Positions 9,970-21,440 of a stretch of DNA of 64,000 bases are shown one piece after another. The translations under genes and the position numbers were made by a program. Source of the stretch: Larimichthys crocea (Eukaryota > Chordata > Actinopteri > Sciaenidae); NCBI RefSeq assembly GCF_000972845.2, contig NC_040016.1, forward strand, positions 25,291,320 through 25,355,319, in the 5' to 3' direction. The notes under the pieces were generated by a model, which ran no database searches, was not told the origin of the DNA, and saw nothing but the letters and a program-made list of their open reading frames with translations. The first letter of the stretch is position 1; every line of letters starts with the position of its first letter.

Positions 9970-10625
9970 TACACGATCGGCAATAACATGATGATGACCA
10001 TCAGGTGAAGAACACTGATTATCTCCAAAGTGCCGAGGCCACGTGTCCATGAACTCAACCGTGTTGCAGAAAACTCACTGCAATCACAAAGAGAACTGAA
10101 GGTTATCATGAAGGATGATTTATTTAGAAATTATTCATTTAATTAGAAAAAATTCCACATCCTAAACCGGTTCATTACCAACTCGATGCTTAAAAAAAAT
10201 GACATCAATGGTCATAAACTTTTATCGATCCAAGCCTCCATTGATGGAGCGAATTAATCAAACCTTTTCTGACAAACTGATGCCGCATGCAAATAAACAA
10301 ATAAAGCTCTATGGCCACAAAACAAAGATGATTCAGCAGCGGTTTGAGGAACGCGACAATAAATTCAAGGTGTTGACTCGTCCTCTGAATTCCCACAGGA
10401 CCTCAGTCCAATCCAGCATCTGTGTCATATGCTGGACAAACAAGTCCGCTCCTCCATCCATCCATCCATGGAGGCCTCACATCGCAAACCTCCAGGACTT
10501 AAAGGATAATGCTGCTAACGTCTTGTAGCCAGGTACCACAGCACACCTTCGCAGGTCTAGTGGAGTCCAAGCCTCGATGCTTCAGGGCTGTTTTGGGGAA
10601 AGAGGGACGTACACAATATTATGTG
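9970..10625 (+). mobile_element. Tc1-like DNA transposon, internally deleted
   Basis: The left part (TACACGATCGGCAATAACATG... CATCAGGTGAAG.AACACTGATTATCTC) matches the 5' end of fish Tc1-like elements and starts at a TA, the Tc1 target. The right part, from about 10325, encodes a C-terminal transposase remnant. Readable pieces are QQRFEERDNKFKVLT, HLCHMLDKQVRS and LQDLKD, corresponding to the family's EHLWDVLDKQVRS region. The copy is far shorter than a full element, is frameshifted (including by a CCAT repeat near 10454), and its right inverted repeat is lost. It is inactive. Confidence 0.75.
10325..10620 (+). pseudogene. Tc1-like transposase C-terminal remnant
   Basis: Family-typical pieces appear in shifting frames: FEERDNKFKVLT near 10342, then HLCHMLDKQVRS near 10410, interrupted by an expanded CCAT run at 10454-10469. 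LQDLKD and later the codons of the terminal GLVES/RAVL region follow. The catalytic DDE residues are not preserved in one frame. The gene is broken and cannot make transposase. Confidence 0.7.
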
Positions 10626-10713
10626 AATACACTCATGTTGTCACTGCTTGAATGTCAACAAGAGGCTGGTGAATAAAATATAAGAACCTGGAATGAAGGC
10701 CACTTTGAAAAGA

Positions 10714-10716
<3 letters not shown>

Positions 10717-10752
<36 letters not shown>

Positions 10753-10772
10753 ATATATATATATATATATAT
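10717..10772. repeat. (AT)n microsatellite
   Basis: AT dinucleotides run for 56 bases with two small interruptions (TAATATAA). Confidence 0.96.
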
Positions 10773-11784
10773 GATCATGTACGCCACATTTATCGGACTC
10801 ACTATCACTGTTTTAGTTTCGGTAAAAGTTCTGTATGACCTGCTTGACACCTTTCCACGTACAGATCACACTGCAAACGTGGAAACATGCCAAAAAAGTG
10901 TGTTGACTCCATCGGGATCCACAAATAAACTCCAGTGTATAGTGAACACTAAAAGTATGCGGGCTGCAGGACATGTTCTGATACATATTGTATGTGCTGC
11001 CCTTGCCTGGCACGATGAATGTAAAGTCAAGAGAGGCCAGAGAGACAAAGATCAGAAAAGAAGCAGAAAGTTTGAACAACTGATAATTTAGTTTTGTTTG
11101 CACGTTCACATGATGAAACCCGAGGAGAAAAATAAATATTAAAGGAATTCTCAAGGGTGAAAACAAGTCTCCACAAAAGAGAACGAGGGGGAAAATAAGA
11201 TGACAAAGACAAAAGAGAATTGGGAAAAAGAAGCCAAATGACATCAAAAGCCAGCACAGATTGAGCCTGGTACACAAATAAATAATGAATAAGGAGTCAG
11301 GAAATGAAGTAGCCTTGAAGCCGATGGTGAAAACCAGAAAAGGGACAAGTCAATATGAGCTGAGGGAAACTATCCAGCTCCTTCGGGATCACATAAGATT
11401 TCTGTGATCTCACAGCTTTGACCACAAACCTAAACACCGAGGATCAAACACAGAGAAGCTCTGCAGATTTAACCGGTCATTTTTATTTAAGTATCTAAAC
11501 GTCTCAAATAGCCGCTACTCAATATAACACCTGACAGAACAAGGACGCCGTGGTTTGTTGACCAATGAAAATGTGTTCTGTCATCATGTATGTAGCTTTG
11601 GATAAATAATACTTTGAGTTTAAAGTTTTGAGCCAAAGATAGACGTCAAGCTCTGTGATCTCTCTGAACCGAGTTAGACTGATGCACACACATCAATGTC
11701 AGCTGGATTAAATAGCTCTGACTGGGCCAATGTGCTCAGCCACCTGAGGAGGACAGAAACATATCCACGTTCACATGCAATCCA
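10773..11784. other. Unassigned non-coding stretch
   Basis: A minus-strand open frame of 154 codons (10813-11277) is present but resembles no protein I know. It reads as hydrophobic, low-complexity translation of A-rich sequence. I do not call a gene. Confidence 0.45.
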
Positions 11785-12061
11785 TTCCCTTTCCGTTTAT
11801 CCGGGGTTTGGGTCGCAGTGACGTTCCAGATGTCCTTCTCCTCAGCAACCCATTCCAGCTACTCTTGGGGGATCCCGAGGCATTCCCTCGCCAGATGGGC
11901 TATATAGTCCCTCCAGTGGGTTGCCCCGGGGGGTCTCCAACCAGTTGGACATGCCCAGAACACCTGCAAAGGAAGGCGCACGGGATGCATCCTAATCAGA
12001 CGTTCAGACCACCTCAGCTGGCTCCTTGCAATGTGAAGAAGCGGCGGCTGAGCTCCTGATG
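11785..12061 (-). mobile_element. RTE/Rex-like LINE fragment (diverged)
   Basis: The nucleotide sequence aligns with the better-preserved copy at 16827-17337. Shared landmarks are GGGTCGCAG, GATCCCGAGGCATTCCC, ATGCCCAGAACACCT and CCACCTCAGCTGGCTCCT. The minus strand is the coding sense for the C-terminal end of the LINE protein. It is frameshifted and lacks a continuous frame. Confidence 0.7.
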
Positions 12062-13600
12062 GAAGAAGCTTGCTCCGGTTCCTCAGTGACGTAGATTTTC
12101 ATTTCCGGTGTTAAATGTGTCTCATTACAGAGTCTCAGGTTTATTCTGTGAGCTGGTTTCTGAAGGAACCCGTTAAAAAACTTACATAATATATAAATCC
12201 AAACATAAAATTCAACTTCAATGGGAAAAACCGAGAAGGCAGCGACCATGTGGGCACAGTGTACATAATGTAAAGGTACACAGGTAAAGGTCAGCATGTT
12301 CTTATTAATTATTCCATTTAGAAAAAAAATTCATGCATTGACAACGTGTATAAAATATGGAGAACTCCTATAAATTCTTAATATGTATTCCTCACACACA
12401 CATCTGTGCGGTGCACACGTCACACTGCATCAGCATTACGGGCCACACACACTTTTCTAATAATAATTTAAAAATATTAGATCCGACGCGCTGACTCGGC
12501 TCGCCATTAGTAGGTAACACACAGTCAATCCATTGATAATTCATTGTAAATGTCAAAACCACCCATCCTCTTACTGCGAGTGCATCGCAGCAGGAGCGTC
12601 TACAGAGAGAAGGGCGGAGAGCAATATCTCATTTTCTACCCTCCTCCTCCCTTTTTCTTCCCCTCTCTCCATCAGCCCAGCGCAGATGGGAAGGATGGAT
12701 GTACGAATCCGGAGAGGAGAGGTGTTGAGATGAATGAGACGTCTGCTCCGGGGAGAGAGAGAGAGTGGAAATGGACTGACTGAACCTGAAAGAGGAGCTG
12801 ATGGAGAGCAAAGAAGAGAGGTAACACTGAGACTCCAGAGGGAGAGGTGAAGTGGAGGTTAAGAGATTGTTTCCATGCAGAGACACCAACACGAAAGAGG
12901 AAAAGTAGTGTCTTACTTTTACGTTGTGTCGCTGGTTTCCATGAGGCAGATGTTCTTTGTGTTAGCGTTCAGGACTGAAGCTGTTTGGCAGCAATTAAAT
13001 CATCCCACTGATCTGAATCTGACTCACAAGCTTCAGCTAATTCTCCACAGATGCTTTGGTAGAAAAGTAAAGTAAGAAATACAAATGACAGTTCAGTTAA
13101 ACTCATTTGTAAAACACAGAACACGATTCATTTAAAACATTTAGCTCAATGCCAAAACTAGAGACAATTATTGTGTTCATAGTTGAGTAAAGAAGCTTTC
13201 AGGTCAACAAAACGTTTATTTAAACCAATTAGACTCACGATGGATTACACTTTACTGCATGAAAAGATAACTCTTTCTATTCTTTGTGATTTAATGATGT
13301 GAAACCATCATATCCCAGAAATAAAATAACATTTCGAAGAAGCTTAACGATGCCCTCGTGTTTTATTGTTAAAACAATGAGGAAAAATTTCAGTGAACAG
13401 ATCTAAGTTGAAAAAAAAGTTTCATACATATGTTCATGGACAACGCATTTTATTTGCTCTAAAATAAAATATTAGGTTCTCTATCTAACGTTCATAAAAC
13501 CCTTTATAAAGGCTTTATTTACTCAAACCTGACTTTAATATTTTTGGTGCGCCAGATTGCTTAAATGCTTCATTATATGGACGACTGGGCCAGCCATGAG
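12062..13600. other. Unassigned stretch with a purine/pyrimidine-biased tract
   Basis: 12630-12870 alternates a pyrimidine-rich segment with GAGAGA-rich segments. The rest is AT-rich with only short frames. No gene or transposon signature is recognised. Confidence 0.45.
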
Positions 13601-13735
13601 CACCACAGCTTATCCTGTCCACGTGTCAAGAAGTGTCCTTGAGCAAGACACCAAGCTGGGATTGTCCCCGATGAGCAGGACACAAGTTTGTATGAAAGCT
13701 GCACTGTGTCCGAGAGGGGAAACATATGCACTGCT
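13600..13735 (+). mobile_element. SINE/LINE-derived fragment
   Basis: GTGTCCTTGAGCAAGACACCAAGCTGGGATTG resembles the body of fish SINEs and matches the CCTTGAGCAAGGCACC segment of the SINE at 7566-7858. The tRNA-like head is missing. Confidence 0.5.
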
Positions 13736-14634
13736 TTATAAGAACCCAACAAATCAAAAGGCAAAATAAGTCACCTGGAAAAACTAATGAAACTTTTGGA
13801 GAATAGGAAGTTACATTAGTGAGTAAAAAACAACTTTAACAAAAAAAGAAGTGCTTGGATGTCGGAGAGAGCTCGAGAAATGAGAGCGACATGAAACAGA
13901 GACAGGTTAGATGGACTGATAAACACTGAGGACGGGATGGATGATTAAAACCGGCCGAGTGAGGCAGCAGATGGATGATGGATGCGGAATAAAGGAACAG
14001 GTAATAAAATAAAAAGCCACAGATGGACGATACGAGGCCGTCAGAGAGACGGACAGACAGGAGACACAAAGAGCAGGCTGAGGAAAAAAAAAGAAGGTGA
14101 GACGATTTCAGAGCAATGAACCGACGAGTCAAACCGACTGAAGGATGGACGGGAAACAGCATCAGAGAAACGATGATGGAGAGGCCGGAGGAGACGGTGG
14201 AGAGAGGAGATGAGTGATGCGTGTTGTTTTTCTCAAACATCGTGGCAGCTCATCCGGCCTCAGAAGACTCTCCACAGAAAGAGTGAAAGAAACTACAAAA
14301 GGTGTAAAAGTGTGAGTCCTCAGACTCTGCAGTCCTTCAAAGACTTTTATCTTAATCAAATCCTTTTCTTCTTTTCCACCTAAAGAAAACTCTATAATCT
14401 TTGATCAGAAGGACTGCGGTCTTTGTGGCGTGATCCACACTTCTCTTCCTCTTAGTTCCCATTTGCAGCTACAGTTATAACAATAATAGTTTTGAACCTT
14501 TTTATTTTACCTCCACGTAACTTTTTGCCATCACAGTTTAGCTCGTAACTAGTTATGCATGACATGTGCATGCATGAATGTGACTATGTAGCAGGCCTGC
14601 ATTGAAGCAAAGTGTATTACAGGATATATTATAG
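13736..14634. other. Unassigned stretch, purine-rich in part
   Basis: 13830-14220 is strongly purine-biased with many GAGAC and GATGGA words, like a degenerate minisatellite. Long minus-strand frames here are a product of that bias. No gene is called. Confidence 0.45.
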
Positions 14635-15184
14635 CAGGGGTCCCCAAACTTTGCCTTTCAGTGATGGGGGGTCAGTCTATAACCGGAAATAATATCAGTC
14701 CCACCAGGATTTCCCGGCCCTTTTTTTAAATAGTTGCGGCCTAAAATCCCTGATGTTGCATGAGGTTTTCAAAAAAATTGCAGTGAAAGTTGCTTTTTAC
14801 ATTTTTGTTGCGATTTTGTTGCGGGAGGAAGTGAAAGTTGCGATAAATTGTGATTTGACAGTCGCAGAGAGGGCGCAGCGAGCACTAAGTCCACGGCCCC
14901 GGGAAGCGGCGAGGTCCAGGCAGGAGGGCGCTGTAAAGCTCGCGGCCGGAGCCGTGAGCCACCTTCACCTTCCAAGCCGACCCAGAGCCAGTCGCGGTAA
15001 ATAAGGTAGATTTTAATTAGAATGCCAAGCTTAATCATTAATTGTGGATATTTTATAATAGAAAAATGCAATTTTGAAAAACAGGCCATGTTTAGACGGA
15101 TTGTTTGGGATCGTTAAGTGGACCACGACAATTGTTTAGGCGGGCCGGATGTGGCCCGCGGGCCGTAGTTTGGAGACCCCCCCG
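14635..15184 (+). mobile_element. Charlie-like hAT MITE, copy 1
   Basis: It starts CAGGGGTCCCCAAACT and ends AGTTTGGAGACCCCCC, whose reverse complement matches 13 of 16 bases. This is the classic hAT-Charlie-type end. The last 180 bases (GGTAGATTTTAA... GGCCATGTTTAGA... GGCGGGCCGGAT) match the intact copy at 60175-60654. The middle is GC-rich. No clear 8-bp target duplication remains, so this is an older or altered copy. Confidence 0.85.
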
Positions 15185-16816
15185 TACTGTACTATATTTT
15201 ATAGAATATTTATCGTATTATAAGTTTTTAAATCAACATATCTCATTTACAAAATAGATTGTGTGGATGCAATGTGCAGTTTGAGAATCGCAGCGTTTTG
15301 CACTTTGGTTCTCGTGTTTGAAATGGTGGGAGCGCGTCATGGTTTGGTACGTAATTTGTTTTCTTAAGAAATTCTGTCAGTTAAAAGCTGAAACTGGTTT
15401 TGAACCTGCATAGAACACGTGATTACTCATTCAGTCAGTTTTTGTTTCTGCAGAGAAGAGTTTCTCGTAATCTTAAACCCTTCATCTGCTCTTAACATCA
15501 ATGTGGTCACCTCTCCAAACTTGCACCTGCTGCAACCTTTCTTTTTGTTCATGGTTCATTAGATTCATTTGTGGTGTGAGAAAAAGCGATGCTGAAACTA
15601 TCGTCTGCAGACGTCTGCGAATGCTACGCACTGCCTGAACATCTCGATCAGTCAAAGATGACCAACGAAAGTAAGCGAGCAGGTAGCGTAGTGGACCTAC
15701 AAAAACACAAATGAAAGGTTTAGAAATGATTAAAGATCCAAATGCAGGCTTGATAAAATATTCACAAAAGTACCAGTACGCAAAGAAGTTACTTCTTTAC
15801 AGTAACATGAGTGGTTGTAATCTAGTCTTAGCTCTTACGTGTAAAGAGCAAAACAAGCTGTTTTTTGGTATAAACATTTGTTTTCACTCAGATTTTGGTG
15901 GATGCTTGATGAGACATCAATCACGTATGCGCTTTTACTCTTTCAAGATGCTTTCAGTCTCGTTTATCTTGTGTTGTCTTCAGCACATGCATGTAATTAG
16001 GCACGAATACACTGGAAGCCAGAGTCAATCTAAAAAATAATCAAGTGTGACTCACTAACGAGGAGCAATTACAGAACATTTGCATCAGATATCGATGTCA
16101 GAATTATGATATTAAAATGCTGCAGGTAATTACTTTGAAGTGCTGCAACATGATGTCGCTCGTGTAAATCCCAGACATGAACCCTTGAACGATAACAGAT
16201 CTTTTATTTAATAACAGAGAGGAAAAGTCAGAGAGGAGACGCGAAGAGTGGCTGCTTTTAACCTCACCGATGACTGAAGGAATTAATAAGAGGAGAGGTT
16301 GAAGAGAGGACGACTTTAACACAATCAACACCAAGATGAATCTGAAACGTTTCACAGGGTGTGAGGGAGCGAAATAACTTTTAACCCCATGAATGACAGT
16401 CAGACAAAGAGAGCAGAGGGAGAGGTGAAGAAAGGAAAAGGAAATTTAAAAAGAAAAAGAGAATAAATTGAGAGCCGGAGTGTGTCAGGTCGAAGCTTTT
16501 AACCCCAGAAATGGCACAAAAGTGAAAAATGGTGAAAAGTCATGCTTTTAATCTGGCGAGCGGCCGTGAAAAGAGAACAGAGACGAGATGGAGGCAGCTT
16601 TTAGCCCTGCAGACTTCAGATCATAAACACAGTTCAGACTGATGCATTTGATTTGTATGTGTCGCTTGAGAAGATCAAAAATGTGATTTTTAAAGGACTT
16701 CCATGGTACACTGCAGTTACTGTTAACTTGCTGTTTATCTCAGGTAACATGTTTTGTTGACGTGCTCGCACGGGCACAGTGATCACATCGCTGTACCAGA
16801 TGATCAGAGATCTCTA
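15185..16816. other. Unassigned non-coding stretch
   Basis: It is AT-rich to about 16190, then purine-rich to about 16620. Frames of about 110 codons (15711-16040) have no recognisable domain. Confidence 0.45.
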
Positions 16817-16826
16817 AATGTAAAGT
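16817..16826. repeat. Target-site duplication left of LINE fragment
   Basis: AATGTAAAGT, repeated exactly at 17338-17347 on the other side of the LINE insertion. Confidence 0.85.
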
Positions 16827-17337
16827 CTCGTCTCGTCTTCTCCCGCTTATCCGTTTGAGTCGGGTCGCGGGGGCAGCAGCTTCAGCAGGGAGGCCCAGAC
16901 TTCCCTCTCTCCGGCCACTTCATCCAGCTCTCCCGGGGGGACCTCAAGGCGTTCCCAGGCCAGCAGAGAGACATAGTCCCTCCAGCATGTCCTGGGTCTT
17001 CCCCGGGGCCACCTCCTGGAGGGACGTGCCCGGGACATCTCACCAGGGAGACGTCCAGGAGGCATCCTCACGAGATGCCACCTTAGCCACCTCAGCTGGT
17101 TCCTCTCGATGCGGAGGAGCAGCGGTTCTACTCTAAGCTACTCGCGGACGGCCGAGCTTCTCACCCTATCTCTAAGGGAGAGCCCAGCCACCCTGCGAAG
17201 GAAGCTCATTTCGGCCGCTTGTATTCGCAATCTTATTCTTTCGGTCACTACCCAAAGCTCGTGACCATAGGTGAGGGTAGGAACGTAGATCGACTGGTAA
17301 ATCGAGAGCTTCGCCTTTCGGCTCAGCTCCTTCTTCG
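16827..17337 (-). mobile_element. 5'-truncated RTE/Rex-like LINE insertion
   Basis: The 511-bp insertion is bounded by identical 10-bp duplications (AATGTAAAGT). On the minus strand it opens inside the ORF near KKELSRKAKLSIY and reaches the protein C-terminus. A short GACGAG-type simple tail follows, at 16827-16843 on the plus strand. Truncation at the 5' end with a simple 3' tail and a target duplication is typical of target-primed reverse transcription. The coding part carries the family ending GRPRT.WRDY ... VAGEREVWASLL. Confidence 0.9.
16847..17337 (-). pseudogene. LINE ORF C-terminal remnant
   Basis: Minus-strand pieces in order are: KKELSRKAKLSIYQSIYVP near 17336, TYGHELWVVTERIR, AEMSFLRRVAGLSLRDRV, a stop near 17145, then HLVRMPPGRLPGE and RGRPRTCWRDYVS. 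The end reads VAGEREVWASLLKLLPPRP. This is the region after the reverse-transcriptase domain of an RTE/Rex-like LINE. An in-frame stop and a frame change near 17090 make it non-functional. Confidence 0.85.
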
Positions 17338-17347
17338 AATGTAAAGT
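17338..17347. repeat. Target-site duplication right of LINE fragment
   Basis: AATGTAAAGT, exact copy of 16817-16826. Confidence 0.85.
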
Positions 17348-17659
17348 AGTCGCTTAAACGGCAGCAAGAACGGTCAGTGAAATGGATTTCCTGAGCAACG
17401 TTACACGTTTACAAGGACGTGACTTCCACAAGTCACCGCCATGAATTTTCTATTCTAGCATGCCACACGTGTTACAAACAGGTCAAGACAAGCTTGACCC
17501 TGATTGTTATCAGGACTTCTTCTCCTTGAGATACAGAGCAATGCATGTTTGTGTGTGCAGGAGCCTTTCTGATTATCGCTGTGGTAACCAAGGTCAGAGG
17601 ATTAGGCTGCCTCACAGATAGGTACATGAGTCAGGTAACCATGTCTGACCACTGAGGGT

Positions 17660-18000
17660 AACATATGTCCTTGTAGAGCATTTCAGATGGTGTTAAAGAG
17701 TCGGACAGCTGTTCTTCTTCACCTTCTTACGCGGTGGGTGAAGCAGTCTGTTGCTGAAGGAGCTGTTTGAGGCCTCCACAGTCTCATGTAGGAGGTGAGA
17801 GGAGGTGTTCATGATGGATGGCGGCTTTACTAACAACCTCCTCCCCCCTTCTTCCTCTGAGGAGTCTACTCGACTTTGACCGTTCTCGCACAGAACATAC
17901 AGTCCAGTCTGTTGTTGAGGTGAACTCCCAGGTTTTTATCGACATGGAGAAGTTGCTGCATCATTCTGAGGAAACGTAGATGAACCAGAGAGGAGAGCTT
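17660..18000 (-). pseudogene. Decayed LINE ORF fragment (Rex1/L2/CR1-like)
   Basis: The minus strand reads NLGVHLNNRLD near 17920, the segment that usually follows the reverse-transcriptase catalytic core in L2/Rex1-type proteins. Further on are IMNTSSHLLHETVEA and SFSNRLLHPPRKK near 17750. The latter correspond to the family's C-terminal SH.LH ... R ... RRSFLP.A.RL region. Frames shift between the pieces. The clade is uncertain, and no ends or target duplication are seen. Confidence 0.5.
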
Positions 18001-18254
18001 CTTCATGATTTGTGAGTGTGTTGATGAATCCTTATTCTCCTTGGCCAAGCTTCAATAAACCTTTCAGTATAAGAGCTTTTGGACTTTCTCTTCACTGACC
18101 ATTGATGGACAGAAGTCTCAACAACTGTCACCACCCTAACAACTTCGGTTTACTTCAGCAATGCATGGATTTTTTAATTCTCTGATTGTTTCCACAACGA
18201 GAGCCAGAGGAAAGTTTGCAGTCTCCACTAAGCGAAGTTAATCTACAGCCACTC

Positions 18255-18779
18255 ACCCCTAAAATACACTGCATGCGGACCGGCTCCAGAACAACTCCAC
18301 CATACGTTTCAATGTTAGTCAATGCGTCAGCTCACACAGTCTCCGTCCTCGCTGCATCACGGCTCCGGAACGACTGCGGCGTCCGGCAGCCCTCCGCAAC
18401 ACATACGCAGAACTTCTATTGTTCACGGACGCCGGAGCACGGAGCATAAATTCAGCACAGAGCAGATTGTGCGGGGAAGGAAATCAGCTACGAAATACAA
18501 AATAATTGTATTTGATTTATATTGACCTGAAGTCAACAGGTGAGGGGTTTCAGGTGTAATCATTGATGACACCTCACATCCTTTTTTTAAGGACACCAGA
18601 AAAAAGATGTGGCGTGGAATGTCATCGCAGGAGTCAAAGAGACTACAGCCGGAAATATCGCACGATTATGCGTGAATTCACGAGATCTTGTGCGTTCTCG
18701 CGACGCTTGGTAGCAGGCGGAGACGCACCTGAGCGCATCACAAACGGAGTACGCTGTCGTTCTAGAGCAGAGCCGTTCT
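18255..18779 (+). mobile_element. Inverted-repeat element, copy 2 (inverse of 4842-5447)
   Basis: It begins ACCCCTAAAATACACTGC and follows the 4842-5447 element in opposite orientation through GGAACGACTGCGGCGTCCGG, GGAAATCAGCTACGAAATAC and GGAGTCAAAGAGACTACAGC to AGAGCCGTTCT. The terminal TTTTAGGGGT present in copy 1 is missing, so this copy is truncated on the right. The short open frame matches the peptide of copy 1, but no domain is recognised. Confidence 0.65.
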
Positions 18780-18784
18780 GCAGC

Positions 18785-19165
18785 TGTTTAGCATGCTGTG
18801 TATTCTCAGGGTTCTCCTCTCTCACCTGCCTCTCAGTACTTTTCCATTCACTCTCCACTCACCTGCCAGCCACGCCCTCCTCATCAGACCAACTCCCCTC
18901 ACCTGCCTGACTCACCTGCTTCCCGTCACCAATCAAGCCAGTGTTGAAGCCCTCCCTGCTCACTCACTCTCTGCCAGATTGTTCTTCATGCTCAGGCTAG
19001 ACTCTCCAGCACTCTTCTCCGGACTGGTTTCCCCAGCCAGAGCCCCCGGACTTTCCCCGTGCCTCAGCTGTTGCTTTGAACTGTGCTATTTCTCATCTAC
19101 CTGCCAAGTGTAATAAAAGTGACTTTCATTTATTACCTTTGTCCAGTGTGCTGCATTTGGGTTCT
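18785..19165 (+). mobile_element. LTR-like retroelement fragment
   Basis: The segment is C/T-rich with repeated CACCTGCC words. It carries AATAAAAGTGAC near 19112 as a polyadenylation-like signal and ends with GCTGCATTTGGGTTC. That closing phrase is common at the 3' end of fish LTRs and is also seen at 7340 and in variant form at 52660. Terminal TG/CA ends and a target duplication are not identifiable. Confidence 0.35.
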
Positions 19166-21016
19166 TACTACAGCCCTTTCAGAAGCTCATTTTTGCATTT
19201 ATTTAGACCAAAGTTTGGAGATGTTCGAGTGTGTGGCTTATCAACAAGTTCTGAACATTTCTCTAAGACTTGAGTACAAAGTGGCAGAGGGAGGAGGAGA
19301 CGGTAACACGGACAGAACAATGAGGAGTCGAGGTGTTTCTTCACTTCAAGGCGACAGAGGACTGACGTCAGATGCTGATGTGCTATTAAATCTCACCTCA
19401 CACACCAACACTGAAGTCGACAATCCAGTGTTATTTTTGTCATTTTCGAAACTCCTTTGACGGCGTTCACCTTCCAACAGCTGGAGAAGGTGACACTGAC
19501 TGCAGGGTTTCACGTTCAGGGCGTTCCACCACACCTCTGCCAAACTCCAAGTCTGCATATGATCCTTTTGTTGGTGGAGAGCCAAAGCCTGGATCCAGCA
19601 GAACATCAAATGTTTATTTCTAAGTTTTAATACATTAAATATACAAGATCTCAATGCATCACCCCACAAATTGTATCTATCAGAATAGGGTTGTTGTGCA
19701 CGTCTTTCAGAAATCATTACACATCAGAATATAGAATTATGTTTGTACATTCTGATTTTATATATATATATATTTATTATATATATATATATATATTATA
19801 TTAATATATATATTCTATATAATGAAAGATTCATTCAGAAACTGATCAATAAGCACACAGGCGTACTCCTCAGTGGCTTCCCTCCTTGTAGGTTTGTATC
19901 GATCTGTTCTCACTCCCAGCTCATCAAATACAGCCTCTTGGTCAGCGCCCCCTCCCCCCTTTTTTAAAATATTCTGTAGGTACCCCTGTAGCATCAATGC
20001 TGGATGCAGCCGTCGTCGAAGTTAAGTAAAATATAAAGAGATCGCATGTGGAGGCACTGTGGCGAACTGGTGGGTCAAACACGGCTGTTTGTGTGTCGCG
20101 TGAAACCATGGCGTCGTTTATTGGAGGTAACATGTAAGGGCATTCACGTAGGTGGGTGAAGCACCAGAGACTGTGCAGTCGGCATTAGGGATTTGAATTT
20201 AATGCGGGCTGCTACATGTGGCGATGATGTCACTGCGAGTGGCAGATCTAGAGAGTTAAAAACGCCACCTTAGGACCTGCACCTGAAGATTTTACTTTAT
20301 TTTCCCAAAAACAATCACCCATGCACAGGTAAGTTTCACAAAAGTTTAACAAGTTTTATTAGTCACAAATTTTAGAGTTAGAAGTTACTTATCTTCTTGT
20401 AAAAAAAATAGATATTTTATTTCCACAGAGCACAATACGAATATATACCACTGACAACTTTAAGTCAGGAGGAGAAAAATGTCATAGCTGAAAGAAAAAG
20501 ACACCAAACAAAATATCTTTTATGTAAACACGAGAAAACCAAAACCCATAATACTACATGCATAATCTTGCAGGTGCTACAACACTGAGATGATTCCCAG
20601 CCCCCACTAAGGAGTCACAGTGAGTCGGTCTTTCACTACGAAATACTATTTTAAAAACAAGCGTCCAAACGACGACGGCAGAGCGGTAACCCAGAGAAAC
20701 AAATGTGGAGGCAAAAGGTAAAAAGGCCAAAAACAAAAGAAGAGGAAGAGGAAGGCAGCAGCTTAACGCCAGGCAAGCTTCAAAAAGAGACACAGAGCCA
20801 GATGTAACAATACATATAAAATACATTAGCGGACAATCTGGTAGTACTGGTGGCGGTGTTTACCTGCATGGTGGGCTGCACCCATAAATAATGGAGCTAT
20901 CAGAAGCTACGGAGGCAGCGGCGGCTCTACACGCCAACCTGCGACAGACAGGTGTCAACACTGGATCCTAAAACATTTTTTAGAATACGGCGACTGTGCT
21001 ACACACCTGGAGCACG
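19166..21016. other. Unassigned stretch with an AT array
   Basis: Apart from the TA-rich array at 19759-19822 I recognise nothing. A 60-codon basic frame (20705-20887, KKAKNKRRGRGRQQ near its start) lacks an ATG start in frame and is not called a gene. Confidence 0.4.
19759..19822. repeat. (TA)n-rich array
   Basis: TATATA runs interrupted by TTTATTA and TTATATTAA. Confidence 0.9.
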
Positions 21017-21039
21017 ACACACACACACACACACACACA
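21017..21039. repeat. (AC)n microsatellite
   Basis: Eleven AC units. Confidence 0.96.
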
Positions 21040-21344
21040 GGTGCCAGTAAGGGGCGTGACACACCTGCCGCGATCGCCAGACCTGCTGCAACATAAATAA
21101 ACTGGTGGACTCAGAGGAAATACAATATTAAATACACACAATAACACACTAAATAACCACCTCGTTACATTCAGTGGAGCTCGATGAGCAGCGGGATGGC
21201 GTGTGACCTTCATTGACAATCAGTTTTCAAAATAAGACACCCTGTGCAGAGTTCTATTGTAAAATCAGACAAAGAATTTAATCACATAGTCTGAGAAGCA
21301 CTTAAAGCAAGAAAACACACGACCAAATCAGAGCTCGTTAGTCA

Positions 21345-21440
21345 GGCAGGTAACAAAAACATAATGACTCTTATTCTCAGGTGATTATACACTCATGAAA
21401 ACATAGTTATGCATAAATGTATTTTCTTCGCTCTGGATTC
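21345..21440 (-). repeat. Fragment of interspersed repeat shared with 34.25 kb
   Basis: AACATAATGACTCTTATT.TCAGGTGATTA.ACACT and AACATAGT.ATGCATA match 34260-34320 in the same orientation. It is one of three fragments of this family in the window. Confidence 0.7.

Noticed and set aside
10813..11277. 154-codon minus-strand frame
   Set aside because: Hydrophobic low-complexity translation of A-rich sequence, no recognisable family, and an overlapping plus-strand frame is equally open.
14627..15192. 8-bp target duplication for the first Charlie-like MITE
   Set aside because: The left flank TATTATAG is not repeated after the right end, so no duplication is claimed.
20705..20887. Small basic protein (KKAKNKRRGRGR)
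   Set aside because: No in-frame ATG, short, and no supporting signals. Probably chance in A/G-rich sequence.
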